A stretch of 64,000 nt of DNA. It comes from Triplophysa rosa (lineage: Eukaryota; Chordata; Actinopteri; Cypriniformes; Nemacheilidae). Each line of letters begins with the position of its first letter. Position 1 is the stretch's first letter. The notes beneath the pieces were generated by a model. It made no database searches and was not told the DNA's origin. It saw nothing but the letters and a program-made list of their open reading frames with translations. Location of the stretch: positions 12,728,140 through 12,792,139 of the forward strand of contig NC_079892.1 in assembly GCF_024868665.1 (NCBI RefSeq), written 5' to 3'. Shown here piece by piece: positions 46,805 through 58,952 of the stretch. Position numbers and translations under genes: made by a program.

Positions 46805-46860
46805 GTTGCTCAACTGGTAGATTATAGTGCTAGCAACACTAAAGTCATGGTTTCAATGAA
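46805..46860 (+). repeat. tRNA-derived fragment
   Basis: TTGCTCAACTGGTAGATTAT resembles an A box, followed by GCTAGCAAC (an AGC-anticodon-like loop) and GTTTCAATGAA in place of the B box. It is a decayed tRNA-Ala-like copy. Confidence 0.5.
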
Positions 46861-48140
46861 ATTGGACCATAATGGAAAAAAAGGAGACCAAAAATTTGGG
46901 GACCAAGAAGAGAAAATAGCATAAAGAGAGTAAAAATAAAACAACACTGCTTTAAAATAAAGAAATGAAATAAGAGTGAAATAAAAATTATAAATAAACA
47001 TATGTTGATTAAAATAATTGGGGTCAAACTATTATTTGACCAAAAATTTAGGCTTTCATGCTTAATAGAGTTTCGTGTGGTTGTGTCAATATAGAAATCA
47101 ATTGTAAGTTGACACAAAGTGCTGTTTGTTTGTCGCAGAAATGCGTAGTGTTTCAAATCAAGTCATTTCTGACGGTTCATGACGGTTAGGATGCTACCTC
47201 TGTGGGCAGTAGAAGCAAAACAGCAAAGTTTTAAAACACCAATTCAGACATCTCCACAACTTTCGAGTGCTTATTAATTTACAATTGTTTAAAGTCTGGA
47301 TTGTTTGCATGTAGACAACTTTTCAAAAATTGGAGATGGACACAGATTGCAATGTCATGACGGTGTACAACAACAGTTGAAGCTATTAAAAGCCATTTCT
47401 GACAGTGATGTGCATCACATCCTGATGTCAAGATGTAGATGCTCAAAGCAAGTGAAATGCTAACCTGTCATGTGTCAAAACATCCGGAGTGCTTTCAACA
47501 TGCTCTACCTCCATTATCTGACAAACATGAGGAACATCACTCCACCTAAAAATAATTATTTGTCAAACATGAGGAAGTCACTCCACTTAAAAGGTTTCTA
47601 GATACAGCATCTTGTTTCTCGCTTCAGAACCGCTACGCTTCACACTGTAATTTTTTGGTTGGCTTAAATAAAATATGGTCATTAAAACACATTATGGTTA
47701 ATAAGTTGTAAAACATAACCTAAATAAACCTAAAATAAAGTTGTAATGTAAAAACATGTTGCCATGACATACTGCTCACATCATTTTTCTATAGTGAGTA
47801 AATTTACTCCCATTATTTTTCTTAAAACTATTAGATTGCATTAAAGCCCATTTTGTTTATTTCTTTTTATGGGCATATTACATATTATATTTTATTATAT
47901 TCACTAAATAAATTAACCTGGTAAAATGTTAATCGTTATTTAATTTCAATAAATTATTTTTATTTTGTAATTATATTGAAAATGACTAGATGTTAAAGTT
48001 TTAATTTAATTCTTAATAATATATATATATTTTAATAAATAATAGCTCCTAAAACGATTTTGTTTAACATCCCAAGCATCGCAATCAATACATTCTGAAG
48101 GTTATGTATCTTCATAATGTATATGCTGCCCCCCACTATG
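46861..48140. other. No recognised gene
   Basis: AT-rich unique DNA. GAGGAACATCACTCCACCTA and a similar GAGGAAGTCACTCCACTTA (47530 and 47570) show a small local duplication. Confidence 0.4.
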
Positions 48141-48400
48141 CGGGCAGTTGTAGCCTAATGGTTAGAGAGTCGGACTCGTGAACAGAAGGTTGCCGGTTTG
48201 ATCCTCAGGGCCGGCGGGTAACGACTGAGGTGGCCTTGAGCAAGGCACCTTACCCCTACTTGCTCCCCGGGCGCTGCAGTGATAGCTGCCCACTGCTCCG
48301 GGTGTACGTGTGTTCACTACTCTCTGGATGGGTTAAAAGCAGAGGTGACATTTCAGGTATGGGTCACCATATTTGACTAATAGGTCACTTTCACTAACAT
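48141..48400 (+). mobile_element. tRNA-derived V-SINE (HE1-like)
   Basis: The head is tRNA-like (GGGCAGTTGTAGCCTAATGG with a GGTTTGATCCT B box near 48196). It is followed by the conserved core (GCCTTGAGCAAGGCACCTTA, CTCCCCGGGCGCTGCAG, AGCTGCCCACTGCTCC) and a tail TGGGTCACCATATTTG...CACTTTCAC. This matches my knowledge of the fish V-SINE/HE1 group, which is transcribed by RNA polymerase III and moved by LINE enzymes. The copy is close to complete. Confidence 0.85.
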
Positions 48401-49236
48401 GACCCTATAAGACGCACTGTGCAATATCAGTTGTTATTAATGTCAAACTGTAAAATGTTTTAAATTTGTTAAAAATGGGCACGCAAGAAGACAGGAGAAG
48501 CTACACTGCAGGACTAAACTTCAAAACTTCACTGGCACAATTTTATCAGAAGAAAAACTTAATCACCATGGTCATAGATTGTCTGACGGTGAACAGAACA
48601 GGTTACAGATTTTTGCCTGGAAATACATGAATCTTTTAAGATTCTTAAAATTTCAGTCCTAGACTGCCAATCAAAGCCTAAATCAACCAGTGTTAAAAGA
48701 ATGGATAGTGATGTTCTGAAAATGGAGATATGAATCACAATTGCCGAAGCCTCTCTCTATGCACGTCCAACCCCCAAATCCACGGTTTCTGGTCTGTCAC
48801 CAGCAATTAACGTTTGATTGCTGAATTGCGGCCATTGTCTCCCTCTCGCTGATTACAATCATTTCAGAGTCACGCTGATGTTCTCATTGTATTGTATCAG
48901 GTGTGAGCAGAGAGACCTCAGAGCGCACTCAACTCTTTGGTGTTCACTTGTACAGGACCACAGAAAACGGGTGTTAAAAATAGCTCTCGTCATTGAGGTA
49001 CGGATGAATGTGGTCCATGGTCAAATGAAGTCTTAAATTGGCACCAGGTAACGTGGCTGTTTACTGATGACTACTAGATCAGAATTTAATCATTATTGTT
49101 TTACGCATCCTTATTTATATTTTTGATTAAAATGTTAAAATCAATGTGCTAAAAATATTTAGCTTGCCAAGTAAATTGATCTTGTTTAAGCGTTAGTTAG
49201 GTTGTAATTTTTGTCCTGTTTACTAAAAACAATGAA
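48401..49236. other. No recognised gene
   Basis: Unique DNA. About 48760-48860 is less AT-rich but shows no coding frame. Confidence 0.4.
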
Positions 49237-49658
49237 TAGGGATGTAACGATTCACCGTGAGCCAATTGAGAATCAATTATAAAATGTGACGATTCAAGTC
49301 GGTCGAGATGTTAAAAGAATCGCAATACATGTTTTGAACAGCATGGGCCGCTGTGTTTACTGCAAACTTGGAAACGTGGATTTGCTGATTTTCTTAAAAA
49401 ATGAAAAGAAAAAAAATCAAGTCAAAGAGACTTGTTGTATTCATTATTTATTTGCTTTGGAATTTGTTTTAAAATTTCAATTTAGTTTTGTTATTTGATA
49501 TAAAAGATATTTTTATTTTACAAAGAAAAGTACAGGATTTGAGAAATAAAAGGGCACTTGTCCATTTCTAATTTGTCTCAGCTTTTTTTTAATCGTATCG
49601 TGAGATCAGTATCGTGAATCGCATCGCATCGTGAGCTGAGTGAATCGTTACATCCCTA
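49237..49658. mobile_element. hAT-type MITE with perfect 8-bp duplication
   Basis: TAGGGATGTAACGATTCACC and its mirrored end (GAATCGTTACATCCCTA) are flanked by ACAATGAA on both sides (49229-49236 and 49659-49666). It is 422 bp and noncoding. Ends and CGATTC motifs relate it to the element at 40347. Confidence 0.85.
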
Positions 49659-50039
49659 ACAATGAACAAAGTTTATTTTGTGGTGCATAATTATGACTGT
49701 CTTAGCAGGTGTTCAGACTTGCTCACTCGCTTATTCTCTTTCTCTCCAGAGACTCTCATCAGCACCTGCAGACAGCATCTGTCATGGCCGTCACACAGAT
49801 CACATTATTAATGAGGTTCTGTCCTTCCACAGGCCCTGCTGTCACTGGACTTATACACAACCACACATCGGGCTGTCACGTGTTGAAGATCAGCATGAAC
49901 TCAAACTTTGCAATATTGTCTGTAAAACACCTCCCTGAAAGCCCACTCTGTCGGTCCCCTCGGAAGTCTGAAGTGTTATGATGCCAAATCTTTTAGCAAA
50001 ACTGTATCAAAAAAGCAAAAGCAACCAAACGTTGGTGCT

Positions 50040-52000
50040 TAACTATGCAAAAGTCACCACCACAATACTAAGGTGGTTGCTAGGGTGTTGCTATGAGGTT
50101 GGTTGTTAAGCTGTTCTGGGTAGCATTCAGCAAGTTATGTGGTTTCTAGGACATTACAAGGTAGCAGCAGTGGTGGTTTCCAGGGTGTTCCTGTTACAAT
50201 GGTTTTGTGGTTGGTTGCTAGGGTGTTGCTACAAGGTTGTTAAGATTTTCTGAGTAACATTTAGTTTCTGTATGGGTGCTGTGTGTGGTTTCAAGGACAG
50301 GAAGCAAGGGTGTTGAAGATGGTTGACAATGTGTTGCTATGCAGTTACAAGGTTGTTGTGGTTGGTGGCTAGAGTGTTGCTATAAGGTTGTTAAGGTGTC
50401 TTTTAGTGTTATTTAATGTGTTGGTGTAGTGTTGTCACGGTACCAAAATTTCAGTAGTCGGTACCAATACCAGTAAAATTCCACGGTTCTCGGTACCAAT
50501 TTCGGTACCAAAGCAAAACACCAGTACATGCTAATTGAAACACATTTTTATTAATAAAGCTCATTGTTAATATAAATGTATAGAAAGCAATGCCATTTTG
50601 TATACATGAAGTATAAGTTAATTGTTGCTGAAACTGTTGTGTGCTCACTGGGGTCTTTCATGCTGATGAACATCCTCCTCAGTCTGCTGCTGTAGAAGAC
50701 AAATAGAATAAACTTCAGTAAGCCAACTGACTGAACAAACATGCATACGCAATATTAAAACAAACCTCCGTTTTTATACTGCATTTACACAAGATTACTT
50801 ACATTAAGGTAACTGTATATTAAAATAATAAATGCAACAGATATATTTTTCTTTAGTTTAAATGTGGCTTTTTAAACCTAATAGAGTTACAGTATCTATC
50901 CAAGACATACACATTGCTAGTCATACAGTTAGTATGCTAGTTTTCTAGCACATAGATTGCAGATAGGCCTATATAAAATAGGTACTGTAAACCCCACCCT
51001 GTCCTCCCATTTATTTTACCCCATTACAGTTATAAAAGCTTTAAATGGTTAAAAAGGACACTTGACTGGATTAGCATTGGCGCTAACAAATTAACACACA
51101 AACAGGGACGTTTATTTTAACGTAACCTTTAAATTTAACATATGCTACAACATTCATAATGCAAACGCGAACAGAATTTGAAACTTACCGCTTGAACTTG
51201 TTAACTTAAATCTGGATGTTTCCTCCTTTCACCACAAAACTCTGTTCGTTTTCTTCATGATATGACTTTAATCTGAAGTATTTCTGTGTGCATCTCTTGT
51301 GGATCGGAGCTGCGCTTATCCGCTCATCACGTCTTATTGCGTCTATAAAAAGTTTCCGACTGACAACCTGTCAGACAGAGCATCAGTACCCGGTTGACCC
51401 GGTACGTCGGTACTACCGGGTCTTATGAAAATTAGGGTCCGACAACTTTTTTATTTTTAGGTACCGACTTGGACCCGAAGTACCGGTACTTTTGACAACA
51501 CTATGTTGGTGTATGACTGCTGTGTCTGGTTTGTAGGGCATTGCAAGGCAGTAGGAGGGGAGCTGAAGGTGGTTCCCAGGGCGTTGCTATATAGTTGCAT
51601 GGGTGTTGTGGTTGGCTGCTAGGGTGTTGCTAATAGCTTGTTAACGTGTTTGGGTAGCATTTAACGTGTTGCTGTACAGATGCTGTGTGTGGTTCCTAGG
51701 AAATTGCAAGACAGTAGCAGGGGTGTTGCCAGGGCATTGAGGGTGGTTGCCAGAGCGTTGCTATGCAGATGCAAGAGTGTTGTGGTTGGTCATAAGGTTT
51801 TTTTTTCATAAGGTTGTTATGGCAGCATTTACAGTAGTGTGTTGCTGTATGGGTGGGTAATGCAGTAGGTTTTGAAGGTGGTTGCCAGGGCGTTGCTATC
51901 AGTTGCAAGGGTGTTGTGGTTGGTTGCCAGGGTGTTGCTTTACCAGGAGTGGCTTTTGCTAGGGTGTTCTGAGTGCTTCCAAGAATGTTGTGTGGTATTC
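50040..52000. repeat. GGTTGCTAGGGTGTTGC minisatellite, split by a hAT element
   Basis: Arrays at 50040-50426 and 51504-52000 consist of degenerate units rich in GGTGGTTGCCAGGGCGTTGC, GGTTGTTAAGGTGTT and GTAGCATTTA. The full unit is roughly 160-170 bp. The array is interrupted by the hAT-type element at 50427-51503, whose target duplication TGTTGGTG is itself part of the unit. The ORF at 51696 is a shadow of the repeats. Confidence 0.85.
50427..51503. mobile_element. hAT-type element (TAGTGTTGTCACGGTACC)
   Basis: TAGTGTTGTCACGGTACC at the left and CGGTACTTTTGACAACACTA at the right are imperfect inverted ends. A perfect 8-bp duplication TGTTGGTG flanks it (50419-50426 and 51504-51511). Several GGTACC motifs lie near both ends. 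No transposase ORF; 1077 bp. Confidence 0.85.
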
Positions 52001-53294
52001 TAGTATCAGTATCATTCATGTCCGCAGCACACACAATGTGGGGTGACTTACTAAAGTGGTTAAGGTTTCATAATTACAGGTTGGATCAAATGCCTAAGTA
52101 TAAGTATAAGTAATAACAGATAATAGACATCATTAATTAAGTGGGCTGAACATCTTCAGCTTTCAATGAGAATTTAAAGTGTGCATAGCAGGAACGAAGG
52201 AGTTCGCTGAAAGACAGAGAATTAACAGTCCAGTCCCACCGCAGCATTCAGTGCATAAATGCCCACAGATATATCTTGCACTGGTTAAAGGTGCAAGGCA
52301 GAACGGAAATCAATAATTCAATCTGTTACCAATGGCAACAACTCCTCCAGATGGTCCTCTGCACCTTGGCCCGAAACAGATCAGCAGATCCCAAGAGCGA
52401 TGTGTTTACTTCACCCAAACTGAATCTCTCTCTCTCTCTCTCTCTCACTCTCTCAGTAATGGACTAAAGCCCAGTACAATCTGTCCTTCCCCTGTGAATT
52501 CATCAGTTCTCGCCCTCGCTGCGACAACGTGCTGGGACAGCCACGCCCGCTGAGCCCTCTTTACCTCACATTCATTATTCAGAAGTTGGAGGAATTTATA
52601 CCATTTTGTATACACTTGTTTATCAAAATATTTGTCTACATTGAAGAGATTATCAATAATTACCCTTAATACAGGTGCTTGCTAGTGAGCGTCACTTATT
52701 CCTTCCTGGACCTGAATGATCCCTCAAATCGTGCAAGTTGTTTTTACTATTCTAGTCAATCTGCGTTACAGTTTTCGCTTGAAGGACAACAGAATAAAAA
52801 TCCTTTAGACTTACTTTGAAAGAGAGACATGAGCCTTATCTAGAGACCTGCAGCTCAATGGTAAAGCATTGCATGTGCACAAAATGTGCATTGAAGCATG
52901 CACACACAATTTTCTACACACATATCGGGATTTAAGAAAACATAGTATTAAAGATCATGGCTTGAAGCTTTGCACACAACATGCAAGCCATTTTTCTTTC
53001 CAAAAAATCTAAAATCTCTGCTAGCCAGTACTATGCAAAAGTCTTGGGCATGTTAGTATTTTCACCCCAAACTTTTTCAAAAAAAAGTTACATTTCCAAA
53101 CATTCCTTTTGCCAATATTTGTAATACAAATAATGCATTTTTACACAAGTGCCTAAAACTTTTCACAGTACTGTAGATTTTGCATGTAAGTTTCTTTAAG
53201 CGTCTTGGAGTCATTGCCACAGTTCTTCTGGATTTAGTCCATCTCAGTTTTTTCTCTTTCTTCATGTAATGATACAGACACATTACATTAAAAC
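52001..53294. other. Unique DNA with a TC microsatellite
   Basis: A TC run lies at 52425-52446. GCAGCTCAATGGTAAAGCAT at 52851-52870 resembles the A-box half of a tRNA-derived repeat, with no B box. No coding exon is supported. Confidence 0.45.
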
Positions 53295-53824
53295 TAGGGC
53301 TGCAACTAACGATTATTTTGATAATCGATTAGTTGGGCGATTATTTTTTCGATTAATCGATTAATCGGATAAAATGTAATTACGTCTTTTGCTTATAATA
53401 AGTAAATCAGATATGGGAAAAGTATACGCAACTGAACTCATTAGCCTTCTCCAAAAATGTTGTGAATATATCCATAATTAATACACCTGGTGAGTTGATT
53501 CAGGTGTGTCATATTAGAAGGAACCGACAAGTCTCTCCCAAACGTGCAGGGAGGGGAGGGTCGGCCAAGGAATCATTTCTTTGTGCCATGAAAAGTGAGA
53601 TATTTGTCATTCAAATGTAGGGAAGTACAGTAAAAAGTAAACAGAAAAAGTAATACTTAAGTACAGTTCTCAAGTAAATGTACTTCGTTACCCACCTCTG
53701 AACTAAATAAACAACCAAATCAGGGTATTTAGCCTAATATGTACTTTGCAAAGTGCAAACGCCACAAATTGGGTTTTACTAATATAATCTTTAATTTTGT
53801 CATTTAAAACACCTCTCCCCTTTA

Positions 53825-54390
53825 AACTTTAAAACTGCGCAGCTTGAAGAGATGCATGCAAAACACGTCTGACTTTAAAACTGCGCACCTCGCGCTGCAC
53901 GGAGAGACGCATGCACCGAGAGACACGTCTGACTTTAAAACTGCGCAACATGTGCTGCACGGAGAGACACACCAGACTTTAAAACTGCGCACCTCGCGCT
54001 GCACGGAGAGACGCATGCACCGAGAGACACGTCTGACTTTAAAACTGCACAACTTGTGCCGCACGGAGAGACACGTGTGACTTTAAAACTGCGCACCTCG
54101 CGCAGCACGGAGAGACAAGTCTGACTTTAAAACTGCGCACCTCGCGCTGCACGAAGAGACGCATCCACGGAGACACGTGTGACTTTAAAACTGCGCACCT
54201 CGCGCTGCACGAAGAGACGCATCCACGGAGAACCACATCTGACTTTAAAACTGCGCGCCTCGCGCTGCACGAAGAGACGCATCCACGGAGACACGTCTGA
54301 CTTTAAAACTGCGCACCTCGCGCTGCACGAAGAGACGCATCCACGGAGACACGTCTGACTTTAAAACTGCGCAGCTCATGCTTCACGGAG
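53825..54390. repeat. Minisatellite inside the hAT element, 44- to 60-bp units
   Basis: Eleven units begin ACTTTAAAACTGCGCACCTC and vary by presence or absence of a GACGCATGCACCGA / GACGCATCCACGGA segment. The later units are more uniform (58 bp). All units end near ACGTCTG. ORFs on both strands are products of the repeat. Confidence 0.9.
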
Positions 54391-54427
54391 AGACGGAGCT
54401 CGCAAGTGACGTCACAGACCAACTAAT

Positions 54428-54464
54428 CGATAATGAAATTCGTTGACAACGAATTTCATTATCG
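54428..54464. repeat. Perfect 18-bp-arm palindrome
   Basis: CGATAATGAAATTCGTTG, a single A, and its exact complement lie just inside the right end of the hAT-type element. It may be a transposase-binding or replication-fold structure. Confidence 0.85.
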
Positions 54465-54637
54465 ATTATTATCGATTTTATCGATTAGTTGTTGCAGCCC
54501 TAATTAAAACATATAAATAACTGACTTAAAACCATTTTGGAGGTGAAAACGTGAAAACTTAGACTGTACATTATACACTTGTGTCTGCAGCATCCTTTAA
54601 ACATGGCACTATCTAAATCCCAGACAGAAATACTCAC

Positions 54638-54685
54638 CCATGACCAAGATTTCTACTGCCTTTGGCCCCCCCGTGGCAAAAATGG
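54638..54685 (-). CDS. Candidate 48-base exon A of an unidentified gene
   Basis: On the minus strand a long pyrimidine tract (CCTCTCCTCTCCCCTTCTCT...) leads to AAATGAG (acceptor at 54685/54686). A 48-base stretch follows and ends at ATGG|GTGAGT (54638/54637), a strong donor. One frame reads IFATGGPKAVEILVM and ends with one base of a codon, which would join exon candidate B in phase (G plus AT gives Asp). The acceptor is weak because a G precedes the AG. I do not recognise the protein, and a chance match is quite possible. Confidence 0.25.
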
Positions 54686-55603
54686 CTCATTTGAGAGGGA
54701 AAGATAGAGAAGGGGAGAGGAGAGGTTGGGGTGGGAGGTGAGCTAATTGATGTCTTATCCCCACAGAGCAGCTCTGGCCTGTCTATCATTCTGTCAGCTT
54801 GAATGCATCCCAGAGAAAAGACTAGACTTGAAAAATAGAGGTCTTCTCCTTCAGTCTCGACAGACTGGAACAGCCCCTAACAGCTGGAAAAGCCATGAAG
54901 ACAGCCAATTCTGCTGTACGACTCCGCATACCAGTCACCCAATTATACTTCACTGAATACTCCTCTTGAAGGACAAGGCTTGAAGCGCTGCATGCGACAC
55001 ACACTCACATAACACTGCTGCTTTAGAGGTTCAATCGACTGAGAGCCTTCATACCGCTGCTCTATTCACACTACAAAATACAGTAAGTGGATATCAAGAC
55101 GTTCAAATGAATATTTAACAAAATTTCAGAATCAATTGAAAATTCTCTCATAATGTATTGACCCTCATCTCTATCCGACATCCCCTCTTTAGCTTACACA
55201 AGCTTTCTTTTGCGACCACCAAAAAAATTCAACAAAAATCACTATGTTCTAAGAGATCCATTATAAAAGTCATCATTAAAAATCATCCAAGGAAACATCG
55301 TGATGGACGATGACATTGCCCTGCGGCGTTATAAAGTGATGCGCGTCTTTATACATGCGTCTGCGCATGCCCCTCCAATGAACAGAAAGTCCTGTGTAGT
55401 AGAATGTCGATCTGAATAACGTTTCCTGTTTTTAACTTTATTGCGAATAATGTTTAGACTTTCATTATGTGATATTTCTCCATTGGGCACGTTTTTCCTC
55501 ATTTTCGTTTATCATATGTGCACAAACGGCATATTTTTTTAGTTCATGACTCTGTGTACGTTCATGTTTGTAAAATGCATTGACTTCTTTCACGAAGGTG
55601 TCA
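54686..55603. other. No recognised gene
   Basis: The left part (54686-54740) is the pyrimidine tract of the candidate exon. The rest is unique DNA with a fish-repeat-like patch near 55300. Confidence 0.4.
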
Positions 55604-55640
55604 GCCTCGGTAGCGCAGTGGACCACATGCGCGGCAGCAG
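55604..55640 (+). repeat. tRNA-Met-like 5' half
   Basis: GCCTCGGTAGCGCAGTGG matches the start of a vertebrate tRNA-Met including the A box, but the match ends after about 35 bases and no B box follows. It is a truncated copy. Confidence 0.5.
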
Positions 55641-56692
55641 TATTGGTGAACGATTAATTGCTTTTGCAATTAAATCGCGATGTTATAAAACTCGATTTTC
55701 TAACTGCAATTAATTATGGGGATGTACAATTTGAAGCTTATTTGTCAGTGCTTTATGTCATGATAATTATTACATGTTTACATGGCTAGAAATTTAACAA
55801 ATCATTCAATATACTAGTATGATTGAGGTAATTCTATAAAAATATGTTAATCAATTCATTCATCAACTAATATCATCTTAAACCTGGTCTAAAGTTTATG
55901 GTTAATCTGTCTAATATTGCGTTGGTTACCATGATTTATTGATTTTCTTTATTAAATAATACAGAAGATAAGGTGCTTAAAAATAATTGCATATTAAATC
56001 GCAATCGCAATATTGGTAAAAAAATCACAATAATCTCATTCAGCCCTACCACACATAACAGTAAACATTAAGAGGACAAGCTCAGCATGGTCATAAGATT
56101 TTTATCGAGGCTTTACAATTCAAATCTAATTCTAATTCACTTTACGTGGCCTGTAGAGGTGATGAAGGCTGTTCTGTGTGATTACGTCTAATGAACAAAC
56201 TGCTTCGAGCTGCTCTGAGGGAACGTTCAAAGGCGCCCTATAAAGGTGATGTATAATCTCTTCATGTGTTTACTCACCTAATCGCTTCGGTCATATCGGT
56301 GTTTATAAGGGCAGAAGGACAAAGGCACATTTAAGAGCACTCGACTATAGCAAATGTTGTAATACTCGGCGTGCCAATGCAAATTTTGTGTGGGATGTGA
56401 GCAGGTGGTGAGACCAAGCTGTGGATTTGAGTGAGAGAGAGAGAGAATAACAAATGCTTGCTAAGGGCAGGCACTCAAATAAGTATTACTGCTCACAACT
56501 GCAGTGTAGCCGTAGGGGACGAAAACACTTCGTATTCATACATGCAAACAGATCACACAAACAACAACAGAACTGGAGAAAAACAACGCTGCCTGGAGAT
56601 GTTTAGGAGCAGTAACACAAAGAAGAGAAACAGAATTCGTTGAAAAGTTTTATTTTTTTTCATTTCTTGTTTACATTGTTTACAAAACTACA
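55641..56692. other. AT-rich DNA with a decayed hAT-like fragment
   Basis: The stretch 55650-56055 contains AAATCGCAATCGCAATATTG and ends CTCATTCAGCCCTA, the usual right end of a fish hAT MITE. The left end is not clear. No gene beyond. Confidence 0.4.
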
Positions 56693-57954
56693 TTAAAGCA
56701 ACAACAAGCCGTTTTGGTGTATGGTTCCCCCATGTGGTTGATAAGCGCAATTGTCTGTTATCAATGTCGTAAATACTGTCGCTGTATAAGCTTCCACGTG
56801 GGCAGCGCAATACACGTGAATTTGTTGACTAAGCAGAAACCGCTGTTACATCATGTCACTTCATAAACTGTGCATGTACTAAAGCACTCTTTTGGCTCCC
56901 GCGGGGTATACTACTGGGCTATACTAATCAAACTAGCTCAAACTAGATTTTGAGGTAGCAGTTTATAGCCGTTAGTGCATAGCGTGCTAGCTCCTTAGCA
57001 GCTAACCTTCTAACGTTAGCTACATAACACATCTGCAGTCACCCAAAACACAACGCATAAACGTGAATGTGTTTAGTAACCAATGCAAATCATTTTCTGT
57101 AGTTATATTTTCGGAAACACACTCAAGACAAGGCATTGTGCTTTGTGTAATAGGTGCAATCAATAACTTACCCTCAACTCGCTATGGGAATAGTGCCTAG
57201 CATAGTAACTATAGATACCGATAACATTAGTCTACGTGCATGAACTAAGGAATCAGCAACTTTGGACCATAAAACATTTATTGTGGTTTGGTAGTCATCG
57301 TTTACAAGCATAACACTAAATTCATGACGAGGCACGATCATAAGCTATTGAGACCCGGCAATATTACATTATCTCTAGTCTACCTTACGGTTATAAATTG
57401 TGAACCAGTAACCTAAGTGCGCCAATAAATAACCTGAGCACAGCCTAATAACTAATACACTCAAAAGTACAGGACAGTAAGAAAAAAATGTACATATAAG
57501 ACTTTCAAATCCAGTAGCAGGAAGGCTAGGTCTCCATCCGTTTTGCAACCCGTTGCCTCTTGCAGCTCGCCTCACCGAGTGTAAGTCCGTCAGATATTTA
57601 TTCGAGTTCAGGCTCGTGTCCGATCACTCTCTCTCTTTTCCTCTTTGTTTTTTGCTGGCTCTGCCATGGTGATGGTTTGGAGACTTGCGTTGAACTAGAT
57701 CGTTTCGTCTTATTGTTAGATGTTGGCTAACTTCACACAGGCTATGAGTAAAACGTGACGTATGCCGTAAAGCAGGTGATGGGCGGGGCTTGTGAACCTA
57801 CCCGCTTACCAAAGTTACAAGTGTGATTTCAGCCGATAGAGGGCTGCTTAGGTAGCAGCAGCAGTAAAAATCGTCCAGTTAAGAGTTGTCCTACCACTAA
57901 AATAATTTTAGAGAGATTATTTTAAGGTCAAAAAACGACTCGTTGTTGCTTTAA
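56693..57954. mobile_element. TTAA-bounded transposon with decayed ORF
   Basis: TTAA plus AGCAACAACAAGCCGTTTT at the left is mirrored by AAAACGACTCGTTGTTGCT plus TTAA at the right. At about 1.26 kb with one short broken coding segment (57541-57667, minus), it is a deleted derivative of a larger cyprinid transposon. The four-base borders again suggest a piggyBac- or Kolobok-like mechanism. Confidence 0.7.
57541..57667 (-). pseudogene. Broken transposon exon beginning MAEPAKNK
   Basis: On the minus strand MAEPAKNKEEKRESDRTRA is followed by an immediate stop. Further pieces in other frames (TRINI, then CKTDGDLAFLLLD) continue a sequence I know from many uncharacterised cyprinid proteins, where it reads like a short DNA-binding-type first exon. 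At least two frameshifts or stops make it nonfunctional. Confidence 0.55.
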
Positions 57955-57971
57955 ATAAGAGCTATTGTAAT

Positions 57972-58952
57972 TAGGGCTGTCAAACGATTAATCACGATTA
58001 ATCGCATCCAGAATAAAAGTTTTTGTTACATGTATGTTATATACATGTTTATACCATGGTCAGTTTGAATAATCGATTCTGATTGGCTGGAAGGTGTGCA
58101 TTAAAACCGTTTATTACACGGCTCATTTGAATGCTTGATTCTGATTGGCCAGTCACGACAATTCCAATTTTCAAATAACAACCGCTCAAAACTAATAACA
58201 CCCTGTAACCCGGATGCTGCCAATCATTTTGAGAGGGGCAATTTAATATTACACAAAAATGAATTATAAATATGTCTTTTAATAACATATGTGACATTAT
58301 ATTTACAAATGATTCAACCAATTTTCCTGTTCGTGACGTTTGAACGTCGTTTCTTACTTTAAAACTGAAACTAAACAGCTTTTCCTCGTGGAAGGTCTGC
58401 ATTCGGTAAAAATGAGCTAATAAAATATTTCAAATTCACATTTTATGTCCAGTTTTTCTATTATGTGGCAAGCAGCCGGCTGTTATCGCGAAATAAGCCC
58501 CTTCAGTGTGATAAAAGTGTGATACAATCCTGAACACACTTTCGGGGCTTATTTCTGTGATAACAACCAGCTGCCTGTACTGTACATTATCCCTTACTTA
58601 ATGCACAGGTAGTTCCAGTCAGTTTGATCAACATTTTAAATTAACTGACAAAAATAACTGTCATTTTCACCTGTCTGATCAAAAATTGCACTGTAAACAT
58701 CAACAACAGCTTAAACTTGGAAAATGACCATGGTATAAGCGGCATAATCAACGGCTGGCCGTGCATTAAATGATTTTAAATTACGTATTATAATTATATA
58801 TTCATTCATTTTCATATTTTTCTATGCATGTTTTATGTATGCATGCAAGTGTATGTGTTTGTAAGTACAAAATTAATATGCACAGTAAACAAACATATAT
58901 TTTGCAAACACAAACATTTATTCTGGCTGCGATTAATCGCTCGACACCCCTA
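57972..58952. mobile_element. hAT-type MITE (GGGCTGTCAAACGATTAATC) with nested insertion
   Basis: TAGGGCTGTCAAACGATTAA and the mirrored TTAATCGCTCGACACCCCTA are the ends, with ATTGTAAT and TTTGTAAT as a 7-of-8 target duplication. The body matches the copy at 16661. It is split by 58052-58735. Confidence 0.75.
58052..58735. mobile_element. Nested TACCATGGTCA element
   Basis: An 11-base inverted repeat, TACCATGGTCA, borders 684 bp, with TA at each side (58050-58051 and 58736-58737), compatible with the TA duplication of Tc1/mariner-like elements. ATTCTGATTGGC occurs twice near the left end. No transposase; nonautonomous. Confidence 0.6.

Larger units (their letters stand above)
53295..54502. 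mobile_element. hAT-type element (TAGGGCTGCAACTAACG) carrying a minisatellite
   Basis: TAGGGCTGCAACTAACGATT at the left is mirrored by AGTTGTTGCAGCCCTA at the right. A perfect 8-bp duplication ATTAAAAC lies at 53287-53294 and 54503-54510. Subterminal TAATCGATTA-type motifs abound. It holds no transposase but an eleven-unit minisatellite (53825-54390). Ends like this are typical of nonautonomous fish hAT elements. Confidence 0.88.

Noticed and set aside
53822..54236. Cys- and Arg-rich repeat ORFs on both strands
   Set aside because: They are translations of the minisatellite inside the hAT-type element.
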